The position numbers and the translations under genes are program-made. 13,692 bases of DNA from Clostridia bacterium. Lineage in GTDB: Bacteria > Bacillota > Clostridia > Oscillospirales > Butyricicoccaceae. The stretch covers positions 1-13,692 of the forward strand of contig JAFYOK010000017.1 of NCBI GenBank assembly GCA_017560175.1, written 5' to 3'. Below the pieces are notes generated by a model that was not told the origin of the DNA, searched no databases, and was given only the letters and a program-made list of their open reading frames with translations. This document shows, piece by piece, positions 1 through 7,678 of the stretch. Position 1 is the stretch's first letter, and each line of letters opens with the position of its first letter.

Positions 1-120
1 TATTTCAAGGCACAGCAGTCGTCCGACAATATGCGTGCCCAGATCAAGAGCTATGCCGAAGAGTGCGCACAGCTGCGCTCGGAGATCATCAAGCTCAAGA
101 AGCAGCACAAAGAGGGTTAA
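1..120 (+). CDS. C-terminal end of a coiled-coil protein, probably ZapA-like (partial at left edge)
   Basis: The first 39 codons of the window read openly in frame 1 to a TAA at 118-120. The peptide is hydrophilic and rich in Lys, Gln and Glu with a heptad-like spacing (AQLRSEIIKLKKQ), as expected of a C-terminal coiled coil. A U32-family gene follows after only 3 bases, and its ribosome site (GAGGG, 112-116) lies inside this frame, so the two are probably co-transcribed. In clostridia a small ZapA-type FtsZ-associated protein often sits just before this U32 gene, and ZapA ends in such a coiled coil. The identity therefore rests on context and composition only; the N-terminal ZapA domain is outside the window. 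Confidence 0.5.
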   Translation, partial: YFKAQQSSDNMRAQIKSYAEECAQLRSEIIKLKKQHKEG

Positions 121-123
121 TTT

Positions 124-2226
124 ATGGCACTGGAAGTTATGAGCCCTGCGGGCTCTCTGGAATCTGTTATGGCGGCCGTCCGCGGCGGCGCCGATGCCGT
201 TTATTTCGGCGCCGGCGACTATAATGCCCGCCGCAATGCCAAGAACCTCACCGACGAGGAACTGGCCACCGCAATGAAATACTGCCGCCTGCGCGGCGTT
301 AAGACCTATATCACGGTCAATACACTTGTTACCGACCGTGAGTTGCTCAAGGCCAAGGCTTTGATCGAGAAGCTGACCGTCCTGGGTGCCGATGCGCTGA
401 TCGTTCAGGACCTGGGCATGGCGCGCCTGATCAAGTCGGTTTCTCCCGACATGCCCATCCATGCTTCCACCCAGATGACCGTCCACAACCTGGCCGGTGT
501 CATGGCGGCACATAAGATGGGATTCTCCCGTGTTGTCCTTTCCCGTGAGCTGCCCCTGAGCGAAATCGAGTTTATCTGCAAAAACAGCCCGGTCGAGATC
601 GAGATCTTCGGCCATGGTGCGCTGTGTATGTGCTATTCGGGTCAGTGCTTCCTGTCGGCAGCCATCGGCGGCCGCAGCGGCAATCGCGGCCTGTGTGCCC
701 AGCCCTGCCGCATGATGTACTCCTATGCCGACGAGCAGCCCACCTATCCCCTCAGCCTCAAGGATCTGAGCGTTGCCACCTACCTCAAAGAGATCGAAAA
801 GGCCGGTGTCCACTGCATCAAGATCGAGGGCCGCATGAAGCGTCCCGAATATACCGCGCTGGTCACCAAAATCTATAAGGATGCTGTCACCTTTGGCAAG
901 AATCCCTCCAAGGATGACCTTTACAAGCTGGAGACCCTCTTCTCCCGTGATGGCTTTACCAACGGCTATCTGGAAGACAAAAAGGGCAAGCACATGTTTG
1001 GCATCCGCGGCGAGAATGACGGCCGTGAAGTCCGTGCCATTTACAAGGAAGCACGCGAGATCTACGAGGCCGAGCCCGAACCTCCCGTTGTCGGCATCAC
1101 TTTTGATTTTACTGCCCGCAGCGGTGAACACATGCGTCTGCTGGCCATCGATAAGGATGGCAATACCTATTCGGCCGAAGGCCCTGTACCCGAAAAGGCT
1201 CTTACCCGTCCCACCTCCCGTGAGGACGTTTCTTCCGCCCTCCACAAGACCGGCGGCACCGTCTTCTTCCCCACCGATGTACACATCGACCTGGAAGAAG
1301 GCCTGCGTATCCCTGCATCGGCACTCAATGCCATGCGCCGCCAGTGCACCGAAGGCCTGGCTTCGGGCCGCCGCACACCGCCCCGCCGTGTCATTTCTGA
1401 TTTCCAGCCCGGTGTTCGTCGCCTGGGTCATGACGGTAAGATCGGTTATATCTACTCTTTCCTCAAGCTGGAGCAGGTCACACCCGAGATCCTCGACCTG
1501 CATCCCGAATATATCTATCTGCCTCTGGGCGAAGTCCATCGCAATCTGGAGGTCATTTCGGGTCTGTGCCGCAAGGGCGTGAAGGTGGCAGCCGTTCTGC
1601 CCCGTATCACCTTTGACCGTGAATGGCCTGCCATTCTGGGTCGTCTGCGCGACATCAAGAGAGGTGGCGTAGATACACTGGTCATCACCAATGTCGGCCA
1701 TACCTACCTGCTGGAAAATCTGGGCTTTGAGCTGCGCTGTGATTTCGGTCTCAATGTTATGAACTCCCAGACCCTGCGTGAGCTCAAGAACATGGGCGCA
1801 TCTTCGGCCACCATCTCCTTTGAGATGACCCTGCCCCAGATCCGCGACCTCTCCTATCTGCTGCCCTCTGAGCTGATCACCTACGGCCGTCTGCCGCTGA
1901 TGATTACCGAAAACTGCATGCTCAGCCACCTGGACGGCAGCGGCTGCCCCTGTGACGGCGGCCCCGTTTATATTTCCGATAAGACCGGCCGTTCCTTCCC
2001 TGTCTACAAGGAAGAGTTCTGCCGCAGCACCTTATACAATTCCGAGCCTCTGTGGCTGGCCGACAAGCAGGATGACCTGCGCGGCCTCGGTCCCCGTTGG
2101 CACCGCCTCAACTTTACCACCGAGAACCCCAAGGAGTGTCTGCGTGTGGCGGTCGCCTACATCGAGGGCAGCAAGTCCCAGCCCGGCAAGATGACCCGCG
2201 GCCTTTACTACAGAGGTGTTCAGTAA
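124..2226 (+). CDS. U32-family protein (collagenase-like 'peptidase', RlhA-type; probably RNA-modifying)
   Basis: A 700-residue protein of the U32 family. The family signature is intact at residues 160-178 (EIFGHGALCMCYSGQCFLS). Cys168, Cys175, Cys191 and Cys231 match in spacing the four [4Fe-4S] ligands of E. coli UbiU (169, 176, 193, 232). A further Cys group near the C terminus (598, 608, 610, 633) could bind metal too, but that is a guess. Known relatives include E. coli RlhA, needed for 5-hydroxycytidine in 23S rRNA, and TrhP, needed for tRNA wobble-uridine hydroxylation. The length and long C-terminal half resemble RlhA more than the shorter TrhP or UbiU/V. The 'peptidase' label is historical, so an RNA hydroxylation role is the better guess. 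The ATG at 124 has a GAGGG site 7 bases upstream. The TAA stop shares its last A with the dut start (TAATG). Confidence 0.88.
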   Translation: MALEVMSPAGSLESVMAAVRGGADAVYFGAGDYNARRNAKNLTDEELATAMKYCRLRGVKTYITVNTLVTDRELLKAKALIEKLTVLGADALIVQDLGMARLIKSVSPDMPIHASTQMTVHNLAGVMAAHKMGFSRVVLSRELPLSEIEFICKNSPVEIEIFGHGALCMCYSGQCFLSAAIGGRSGNRGLCAQPCRMMYSYADEQPTYPLSLKDLSVATYLKEIEKAGVHCIKIEGRMKRPEYTALVTKIYKDAVTFGKNPSKDDLYKLETLFSRDGFTNGYLEDKKGKHMFGIRGENDGREVRAIYKEAREIYEAEPEPPVVGITFDFTARSGEHMRLLAIDKDGNTYSAEGPVPEKALTRPTSREDVSSALHKTGGTVFFPTDVHIDLEEGLRIPASALNAMRRQCTEGLASGRRTPPRRVISDFQPGVRRLGHDGKIGYIYSFLKLEQVTPEILDLHPEYIYLPLGEVHRNLEVISGLCRKGVKVAAVLPRITFDREWPAILGRLRDIKRGGVDTLVITNVGHTYLLENLGFELRCDFGLNVMNSQTLRELKNMGASSATISFEMTLPQIRDLSYLLPSELITYGRLPLMITENCMLSHLDGSGCPCDGGPVYISDKTGRSFPVYKEEFCRSTLYNSEPLWLADKQDDLRGLGPRWHRLNFTTENPKECLRVAVAYIEGSKSQPGKMTRGLYYRGVQ

Positions 2227-2681
2227 TGACCGACATCCGTATTCTGCGCCTGGAGCGCGCAGGCCGCAAGCCCGATCTGCCTAAGTTTGCCACCGAAGGT
2301 GCAGCGGCAGCCGATCTGGCAGCCTTTCTGGAGGAACCGATCACCATTCAGCCCGGCCAGCGTTTCGGCGTGCCCACCGGCATTGCATTGGAGCTGCCCC
2401 GGGGCTGGTGTGCCTTTGTCATGGCACGCAGCGGTCTGTCCCTCAAGTCGGGCATCGGTCTGGCCAACGGCGTTGGGCTGATCGACAGTGACTATCGCGG
2501 AGAAGTCCGCGTATCCTTGCAGAACAACAGCGATGTCCCCTTTACCGTCGAGGACGGTATGCGTGTGGCCCAGCTGCTCTTCCTGCCCGTCCCGGCGGTA
2601 CAGCTGGTCGAGGCCGAGCAGCTGAGCGAGACCGAACGCGGCAGCGGCGGTTTCGGCTCCACAGGTCTGCAGAAACTTTGA
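2226..2681 (+). CDS. dut: dUTP diphosphatase (dUTPase)
   Basis: A 151-residue trimeric-type dUTPase, which hydrolyses dUTP to dUMP and pyrophosphate, keeping uracil out of DNA and feeding dTMP synthesis. All five family motifs can be read in order: motif 1 at 26-33 (AAAADLAA, with Ala where Gly is usual), motif 2 at 67-77 (ARSGLSLKSGI), motif 3 at 84-94 (GLIDSDYRGEV, with the catalytic Asp), motif 4 at 113-122 (RVAQLLFLPV), and the mobile Gly-rich motif 5 at 138-147 (RGSGGFGSTG). The frame is open further upstream to an ATG at 2097, but that would overlap the U32 gene by 130 bases. ATG 2226 has AGAGG nine bases upstream, overlaps the preceding stop by one base, and gives the normal family length. 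Translational coupling to the U32 gene is likely. Confidence 0.95.
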   Translation: MTDIRILRLERAGRKPDLPKFATEGAAAADLAAFLEEPITIQPGQRFGVPTGIALELPRGWCAFVMARSGLSLKSGIGLANGVGLIDSDYRGEVRVSLQNNSDVPFTVEDGMRVAQLLFLPVPAVQLVEAEQLSETERGSGGFGSTGLQKL

Positions 2682-2706
2682 TTTAACGATCGAGAAAACT
2701 ACTATT

Positions 2707-3276
2707 ATGATCATTCTGGCATCACAGTCTCCCCGTCGTCGGGAGATCCTGGAAAAACTGATCCCCGATTTTATCGTCTGCCCTTCGGATGCCGACGAGC
2801 AGATCGACGAAGCCGATCCCCGTGCCTATGCCATGGAGCTGGCCGTCCGCAAGGGTAAGGATGTGGCGCAGTCCCATCCCGAAGATACCGTCATTGCGGC
2901 CGATACCATCGTCTGCCTGGGCGACCGTATTCTGGGCAAGCCCCGGGATAAGGAAGAAGCATGGCAGTATCTGCGCGCCCTGTCGGGGGAAGTACATGAA
3001 GTTTATACCGGTGTGGCTGTTCTGCATAAAGGACAGCTCCATCGTTTCTGCGAATGCACCGAAGTCCAGTTTCGCCATCTGAGCGATCAACTGATCGAGG
3101 GGTATATCGCTTCGGGCGAGCCCATGGACAAGGCCGGTGCTTACGGCATCCAGGGCATCGGCGGCCGCTTTGTCGAAGGCATCCGCGGCGATTTCTTCAA
3201 TGTTATGGGTCTGCCTCTCTGCGCCCTCTCCTGCCTTTTTGAAGAGCTGGGCATCGTAGGAGGAAAACAGGCATGA
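2707..3276 (+). CDS. maf: Maf-family nucleoside triphosphate pyrophosphatase (dTTP/UTP type)
   Basis: A 189-residue Maf/Ham1-like protein. The N-terminal SQSPRR motif (residues 6-11) forms the nucleotide site, AADTIV at 64-69 holds the catalytic Asp66, and GKPRDKEEAW (77-86) follows as in the family. Late in the protein, DKAGAYGIQGIGGRFVEGI and NVMGLPL resemble the YhdE/Maf subgroup, which cleaves dTTP, UTP and modified pyrimidine nucleotides, rather than the YceF subgroup that prefers 7-methyl-GTP. Overexpressed Maf blocks septation in B. subtilis, hence the older name septum formation inhibitor. The gene lies 25 bases after dut, so two nucleotide-sanitising enzymes stand side by side. Its ribosome site is weak (GAG at 2692-2694). 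Its stop overlaps the mreC start by 4 bases (ATGA). Confidence 0.93.
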   Translation: MIILASQSPRRREILEKLIPDFIVCPSDADEQIDEADPRAYAMELAVRKGKDVAQSHPEDTVIAADTIVCLGDRILGKPRDKEEAWQYLRALSGEVHEVYTGVAVLHKGQLHRFCECTEVQFRHLSDQLIEGYIASGEPMDKAGAYGIQGIGGRFVEGIRGDFFNVMGLPLCALSCLFEELGIVGGKQA

Positions 3277-4106
3277 AGTTCTACCGTACCCGTCTGTTCG
3301 GCTTTCTGATGGCCATCCTGCTGCTGTGCAGCGGTCTGATGGTCTGGTCGGCATCAAGCGATCAGCCTACGATCTTTTCACAGGTGCTGGGTGCGGTGGT
3401 CACCCCTGTGCAGAATACCCTGTCGGGTGCGGTCGACAGCGTCAAGGGTTTCTTTGGTTATTTCTACCGCTATGCGGCGCTGGAGGAGGAAAATGCCCGC
3501 CTCAAGGCCGAAGTGGAAGAATACCGCAAGATGGAACAGAAGTATATGGTGGCCATCAACGAAAATACCGAGCTGCGTCAGCTGACCGGCCTGGTTGCCA
3601 AACACAGCGACTTCACCTTTGAACTCTGTCAGGTCTCGTCGGTCTACCGCGGTGCTGCTCAGGTCGGCATGGTACTCAGCAAGGGTGCCAATGCGGGCAT
3701 CGAGCAGGGCGATACCGTTATGACCAGCGGCGGTCTGGTCGGTTATGTTTCGGCGGTCGGCCCCAACTACAGCGAAGTTGTCACTGTTCTGGATATTGCT
3801 TTCAAGGCCGAGGCCAAGATTTCCCGTACCCGAGAAACGGTCATTGCCGAGGGTGATTTTGAGCTGCTGTCCGATGGCTGCCTGAGGCTGTCCTATCTGC
3901 CCACCGACTGTAATGTACAGGCCGGTGACCTGATCGAAACTTCGGGCTATGCCGGCATCTATCCCCAGGGACTCATTCTGGGCCGTGTTCGCGAGCTGGG
4001 CCTCGATTTCAGCGGTCTGACCAAGTATGCCGTTGTTGAGCCGGTGGATGAGATCACCGACCTCAAATGGGTTTATGTTGTCAAGGATTTTGAGGTTGTT
4101 GAATAA
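3273..4106 (+). CDS. mreC: Rod shape-determining protein MreC
   Basis: A 277-residue single-pass membrane protein that scaffolds the elongasome on the outer side of the membrane and activates PBP2. The layout is that of the family: a short basic N terminus, one membrane segment at about 8-28, a coiled coil at about 66-105 (beginning ALEEENARLKAEVEEY), and a beta-rich C-terminal half with MVLSKGANAGIEQGD, TSGGLVGYV and SGYAGIYPQGLILGRV, which match MreC hallmarks. It has the best ribosome site of the operon, AGGAGGA at 3258-3264, eight bases before the ATG, inside the end of maf. That suggests strong initiation here on top of coupling by the ATGA overlap. MreB, usually encoded just upstream, is absent: mreC follows maf directly. 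Its TAA overlaps the mreD start (TAATG). Confidence 0.95.
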   Translation: MKFYRTRLFGFLMAILLLCSGLMVWSASSDQPTIFSQVLGAVVTPVQNTLSGAVDSVKGFFGYFYRYAALEEENARLKAEVEEYRKMEQKYMVAINENTELRQLTGLVAKHSDFTFELCQVSSVYRGAAQVGMVLSKGANAGIEQGDTVMTSGGLVGYVSAVGPNYSEVVTVLDIAFKAEAKISRTRETVIAEGDFELLSDGCLRLSYLPTDCNVQAGDLIETSGYAGIYPQGLILGRVRELGLDFSGLTKYAVVEPVDEITDLKWVYVVKDFEVVE

Positions 4107-4633
4107 TGCAAGACTTCACCCTGACCATTGATAAAAAGAAGACGCTCAAGGTGCTGGGCTATCTGCTCTGCATGACGGCCTTCTATATTCTTTCCACAGC
4201 CCGTGGAATTCTGTCCAATATCCACTTTGCCACCGTCAATGTCATGCCCTTTCTTGTGGCGGCCATCGCTTTTTACGATGGCCCCTATATGGGTGGCTGC
4301 ATGGGGGTTTACGGCGGTATGCTTCTTTCCCTCTCTTCCAACACGATAGAGGGAGCCGAGGCGCTCATTCTGGCCTGCTTCGGTATTCTTTGCGGAACGG
4401 TGGGTGTATTGTTCATGCGCCGTTTTCTGCTGTCGATCCTGTGCTGTGGTGCGGTTTTTCTGGCCGTACGCGGCGCCGTTTCGGCCATTTACTACAGTCT
4501 TTTTCACGCTATCCCCTTTGCCGGCATCTTTATCGGTTATCTGCGCATCCTGGCAATTTCTTTTCTGCCCGGCGTGCTGGGATATTTCCTGGTCAAGAAG
4601 ATCCATCGGCATACTTCCGAGGTCGAATACTAA
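4106..4633 (+). CDS. mreD: Rod shape-determining protein MreD
   Basis: A 175-residue very hydrophobic protein with about five or six membrane segments (roughly 14-34, 43-58, 60-77, 84-104, 107-128 and 135-162) and a charged C-terminal tail (KKIHRHTSEVEY). MreD sequences diverge widely, so the call rests on size, topology and position between mreC and mrdA, which is the standard order. It is thought to tether MreC and the PBP2/RodA synthase in the membrane. The start overlaps the mreC stop by one base, with GAGG ten bases upstream. The stop (4631-4633) directly touches the mrdA start, so translation is probably coupled on both sides. Confidence 0.88.
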   Translation: MQDFTLTIDKKKTLKVLGYLLCMTAFYILSTARGILSNIHFATVNVMPFLVAAIAFYDGPYMGGCMGVYGGMLLSLSSNTIEGAEALILACFGILCGTVGVLFMRRFLLSILCCGAVFLAVRGAVSAIYYSLFHAIPFAGIFIGYLRILAISFLPGVLGYFLVKKIHRHTSEVEY

Positions 4634-6694
4634 ATGAACCGTAAACAGATCACCATCCGCATCATTGCCCTGGCCCTCGTCATGTGTGTCATCACGGGGG
4701 TTCTTTCGCTGCGTCTTGTTTACCTGCAGCTGGTTCATGGTGAGGAGTATGCGGCATCGGCTCAGAGTCAGACTTCGGTGCGCTATAACATCAAGGCTTC
4801 CCGCGGCAATATTCTCGACCGTGACGGCGCGCGCATGGTCTCCAATCAGCTGAGTTATACCGTGCAGTTCAATGATTATGAGTGGAATCGGGAGCTGCAG
4901 AACGAGGTCATCCTGCGCGTCTGTGAGATTTTGGATCAGAGCGGCATCGAGCATTACGACAGCCTGCCGCTGACCAAGATTTTCCCTCTGGTTTATACCA
5001 TTGAGGATTTTGACACACGCGATGGCAAAGCCTTGCAGGAATATGTCAAAAAGAAGCTGAAACTTGAGGAACTGCCTTCGGCAGCCGAACTTTTTACCCG
5101 GCTTTGCGAGCTGTATGAGATCGATACGGGCTATGATTTCAAAGAACAGCGGTGCATCATGGGTGTACGCTATGAGATGGAACGCCGAGATTTCGGTGCT
5201 TATGCTCCCTTTACGCTGGCTACCGGACTGGACATCGATACAGCGGCCCATATCGCTCAGCTCTATCAGGAGCTGCCCGGCGTTTCCATTGAGGCCGACA
5301 GTACCCGTCGCTATGAAACCACAGCGGCAGCCCATATGCTGGGCTATGTCGGTATCATCTGGAAGGAAGAATACGCCGAGCTCAAGGATCAGGGCTACGG
5401 ACTCAATGATATTCTGGGCAAAGCCGGCCTTGAAAAGGCACTGGAGAGTTATCTTCACGGCGTCGACGGTAAGGAAACCCTGGTCACCGATATCACCGGT
5501 CAGGTGGTCGAACGCTATGTATCCACCGAGCCCGATCCCGGCGATAACTGCTTCCTGACCATCGATCTCGATCTTCAGGAGGTGGCCGAGCAGGCATTGG
5601 CCGAGACCATTGAGAATATTCGCATCAAGGGGGCATCCAGCCGTACCGGTGCAGGTGCCGATGCCGAGGGCGGTGCCGTTGTTGTCATCGATGTCGATAC
5701 CGGCGAGATCCTGGCCATGGCCAGCTATCCCACCTACAATCTGGCATCTTTCAATGCCGATTATAAGATGCTGAACGAAGATCCGCTGACACCTATGGTC
5801 AACCGAGCCACCAGCGGTCTCTATCCCCCCGGCTCCACCTTCAAGATGGTCACATCGGTGGCGGCGCTGGAGGAAGGTATCATTACCGGCAATACCCAGA
5901 TTCGCGACCTGGGCCGTTATACCTATTGGGACGACTACCAGCCCCGCTGTTGGATCTATAAAGACAGCGGCCGCACCCACGGCCTTATCAATGTCAGTGA
6001 AGCCCTCAAGTATTCCTGCAACTATTTCTACTATGAAGTCGGCCGTGTCATGGGCATCGATACGTTGGTGGAATGGGCCTCCCGTCTGGGACTTGGCAAA
6101 AAGACCGGTATTGAGCTGGGCGACAAAGCCGGACAGATCGCATCCCCCGAGACCATTTCCGATTGGGAAGGCGGCCTGGTTCTGCAGGCGGCCATCGGTC
6201 AGTCGGCCCATCAGTTCACCCCTCTGCAGCTGGCCAACTATGTTGCCACCATCGTCAATGGCGGCACTCGATACCAGCCCCATCTGCTCAAAAAGGTCAT
6301 GGATTACAGTCTGAGCGAAACGGTGGAAGAGATTGAGCCCATCGTCCTCGATCAGATCGACCTGAAACCTGAGACCATCGAAGCGGTCAAGAAGGGTATG
6401 CGCGGCGTCGTTACCGAAGACGGTACGGCTTCATCGGTCTTCCTCAATTATCCCATCGAAGTCGGCGGCAAGACCGGTTCGGCACAGACCCGCAGCGGCC
6501 GTTCGGCCCATGGTGTCTTTGTCTCTTTCGCCCCCTATGACGAGCCGGAGATCGCCGTCTGTGTTGTCGGCGAACATGCCGGATCGGGCGGCAGCGTTGC
6601 GCCCGTCTGCGTGGCCATTTACAATGAATATTTCGGCCTGAACGAGATCGATGATCCCAGCGATCTTTCCGAAGGCGGCGTTGTGCATAACTGA
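4634..6694 (+). CDS. mrdA: Penicillin-binding protein 2 (elongasome peptidoglycan D,D-transpeptidase)
   Basis: A 686-residue class B penicillin-binding protein of the elongasome type. It has a short cytoplasmic tail, one membrane anchor at about 10-32, the pedestal motif RGNILDRDGARM at 57-68, and a C-terminal transpeptidase domain with all three active-site motifs: STFK (Ser401 nucleophile, Lys404), SCN (461-463) and KTG (613-615). It cross-links new peptidoglycan along the side wall together with RodA and MreC/MreD. The position right after mreD supports PBP2 rather than the division enzyme PBP3 or a sporulation paralogue. RodA, its usual glycosyltransferase partner, is not in the window. 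The gene starts on the base after the mreD stop, with a modest GAGG at 4619-4622, and ends seven bases before a terminator, closing the operon. Confidence 0.95.
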   Translation: MNRKQITIRIIALALVMCVITGVLSLRLVYLQLVHGEEYAASAQSQTSVRYNIKASRGNILDRDGARMVSNQLSYTVQFNDYEWNRELQNEVILRVCEILDQSGIEHYDSLPLTKIFPLVYTIEDFDTRDGKALQEYVKKKLKLEELPSAAELFTRLCELYEIDTGYDFKEQRCIMGVRYEMERRDFGAYAPFTLATGLDIDTAAHIAQLYQELPGVSIEADSTRRYETTAAAHMLGYVGIIWKEEYAELKDQGYGLNDILGKAGLEKALESYLHGVDGKETLVTDITGQVVERYVSTEPDPGDNCFLTIDLDLQEVAEQALAETIENIRIKGASSRTGAGADAEGGAVVVIDVDTGEILAMASYPTYNLASFNADYKMLNEDPLTPMVNRATSGLYPPGSTFKMVTSVAALEEGIITGNTQIRDLGRYTYWDDYQPRCWIYKDSGRTHGLINVSEALKYSCNYFYYEVGRVMGIDTLVEWASRLGLGKKTGIELGDKAGQIASPETISDWEGGLVLQAAIGQSAHQFTPLQLANYVATIVNGGTRYQPHLLKKVMDYSLSETVEEIEPIVLDQIDLKPETIEAVKKGMRGVVTEDGTASSVFLNYPIEVGGKTGSAQTRSGRSAHGVFVSFAPYDEPEIAVCVVGEHAGSGGSVAPVCVAIYNEYFGLNEIDDPSDLSEGGVVHN

Positions 6695-6700
6695 TTTTCA

Positions 6701-6738
6701 GACCCTGTCCGAGCATTTGGCGGATAGGGTCTTTTCTT
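6701..6738 (+). terminator. Rho-independent terminator of the mre/mrdA operon
   Basis: An 11-bp stem with one G-T pair (GACCCTGTCCG at 6701-6711 with CGGATAGGGTC at 6721-6731) encloses a 9-base loop and runs into TTTTCTT. It begins seven bases after the mrdA stop and separates this operon from the minD-like unit. Confidence 0.88.
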
Positions 6739-6771
6739 ATAGAATATAATTCAAAACTGCCAAAATTTTTC

Positions 6772-6800
6772 TTGTTATAGCATGGTGTTTCGTATATAAT
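6772..6800 (+). promoter_or_regulatory. SigA-type promoter for the minD-like/mgsA-like unit
   Basis: TTGTTA (6772-6777) and a perfect TATAAT (6795-6800) are separated by 17 bases, in a markedly A/T-rich patch with an AAAATTTTT tract just upstream that could serve as an UP element. Transcription should start near 6807. The leader then holds a small possible hairpin (GGTAGTG 6814-6820 with CACTGCC 6831-6837) before the ribosome site. The promoter lies after the mrdA terminator, so this is an independent transcription unit. Confidence 0.8.
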
Positions 6801-6858
6801 GATTGTTATACGGGGTAGTGTGCGAAAATGCACTGCCACCCAAGCAAGGACAGGTATT

Positions 6859-6865
6859 GGAGGAG
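6859..6865 (+). promoter_or_regulatory. Ribosome binding site that fixes the GTG start of the minD-like gene
   Basis: GGAGGAG lies five bases before GTG 6871. The upstream in-frame ATG at 6799 overlaps the last two bases of the -10 box and has no such site, so it cannot be the start of a transcript made from this promoter. Confidence 0.82.
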
Positions 6866-6870
6866 CCATC

Positions 6871-7629
6871 GTGGGTCAGATCATCTCAGTCGTATCGGGT
6901 AAAGGCGGTACGGGAAAAACATCTTTTTGTGCCGGCGTAGCCGTTGCTCTTTGTGCGCTGGGCGAAAAAGTGCTGCTCATCGATGCCGACCGTGGCTTGC
7001 GCAGCTTGGATATCGTTCTGGGTATGAGCGACCGCGTACTCTTTTCCTGGGGTGATGTATTGGATGGAGCCTGCTCGATCAAGGAGGCTGCCGTCAAACA
7101 TCCCATCGTCAAGAATCTCCGCCTGCTGACAGCACCTTCGATCTCCGAAAGCGACAATTACCGTCGGGAAGAGATCGCAGCTTTGCTGGAGCGTGCCCGT
7201 CCCCATTTCACCTGGATCCTCATCGACTGTGCGGCCGGTTTTGGCCACGAGGTCATGGATTTTGCTCTGAGCAGCGATCGAAGCATCGTTGTTTCCACCC
7301 CCGACCATTCGGCTTTGCGCGGTGCCCAGCGTATTGGCATCCAGATGGCCGCCGGCGGCGTCGAGCAGATCCATATCGCTGTCAATCGTCTGCGGTTGGG
7401 CATGATCGGTAAGGGTGAGGCTGTCAATATCGATGCCGCCATGGATACTTCGGGTCTGCCCCTGTTGGGTGCTATTCCCGAGGACAAAGACGTCATCGCC
7501 TGCGGCAACCAGGGCCAGGTGCTCGTCCTCTTCTCTACGGGCTATGCCCGTGTGGCCTATGCCAACATCGCCCGCCGTCTGCGCGGCACACGTCTGCCGC
7601 TGCTGCAGGGCGTCAAGCTGAAGAAATAA
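6871..7629 (+). CDS. minD: MinD-like deviant Walker-A ATPase, without MinC/MinE beside it
   Basis: A 252-residue ParA/MinD-type ATPase. From the GTG start, numbering matches E. coli MinD exactly through the P loop: SGKGGTGKT at 9-17 with signature Lys11 and Lys16, and IDADRGLRSLD with Asp38 and Asp40. Further matches are ILIDCAAGFG (Walker B region) and a C-terminal NRLRLGMIGKGEAVNIDAAMD stretch ending in PEDKDVIACGNQG, so MinD is favoured over FlhG or Soj. Two things differ. The conserved RDADR/RDSDR segment reads RGAQR, losing both acids, and the tail after the core is short, basic and contains Pro (GTRLPLLQGVKLKK) rather than a typical amphipathic membrane helix. No minC or minE lies in the window. 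MinD normally recruits MinC to block FtsZ away from midcell; whether this protein does so is open. Confidence 0.82.
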   Translation: MGQIISVVSGKGGTGKTSFCAGVAVALCALGEKVLLIDADRGLRSLDIVLGMSDRVLFSWGDVLDGACSIKEAAVKHPIVKNLRLLTAPSISESDNYRREEIAALLERARPHFTWILIDCAAGFGHEVMDFALSSDRSIVVSTPDHSALRGAQRIGIQMAAGGVEQIHIAVNRLRLGMIGKGEAVNIDAAMDTSGLPLLGAIPEDKDVIACGNQGQVLVLFSTGYARVAYANIARRLRGTRLPLLQGVKLKK

Positions 7630-7678
7630 TAAGATTCACAAGCCAAAAGATCGACCGATAAGGGGGAAAGAAATCTTT

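Noticed and set aside
624..1582. Plus-strand alternative frames inside the U32 gene (84 and 233 codons).
   Set aside because: They are out-of-frame shadows with Arg/Pro/Ser-rich translations and no ribosome sites, wholly inside a gene with clear family motifs.
2097..2225. An upstream extension of the dUTPase frame to an ATG at 2097.
   Set aside because: It would overlap the U32 gene by 130 bases and add residues with no dUTPase similarity; ATG 2226 has a good ribosome site and gives normal length.
4073..6283. A 736-codon open frame on the minus strand opposite mreC, mreD and mrdA.
   Set aside because: It is the antisense of well-supported genes. mreD and mrdA share a frame, and their codon bias avoids the triplets that would be stops on the other strand. 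The translation is repetitive in Gly, Ile, Asp and Gln and shows no recognisable domain.
6799..6870. A longer MinD-like start at ATG 6799.
   Set aside because: That ATG overlaps the -10 box of the promoter and would add 24 residues before the normal MinD N terminus; GTG 6871 has a strong ribosome site and matches E. coli MinD numbering.
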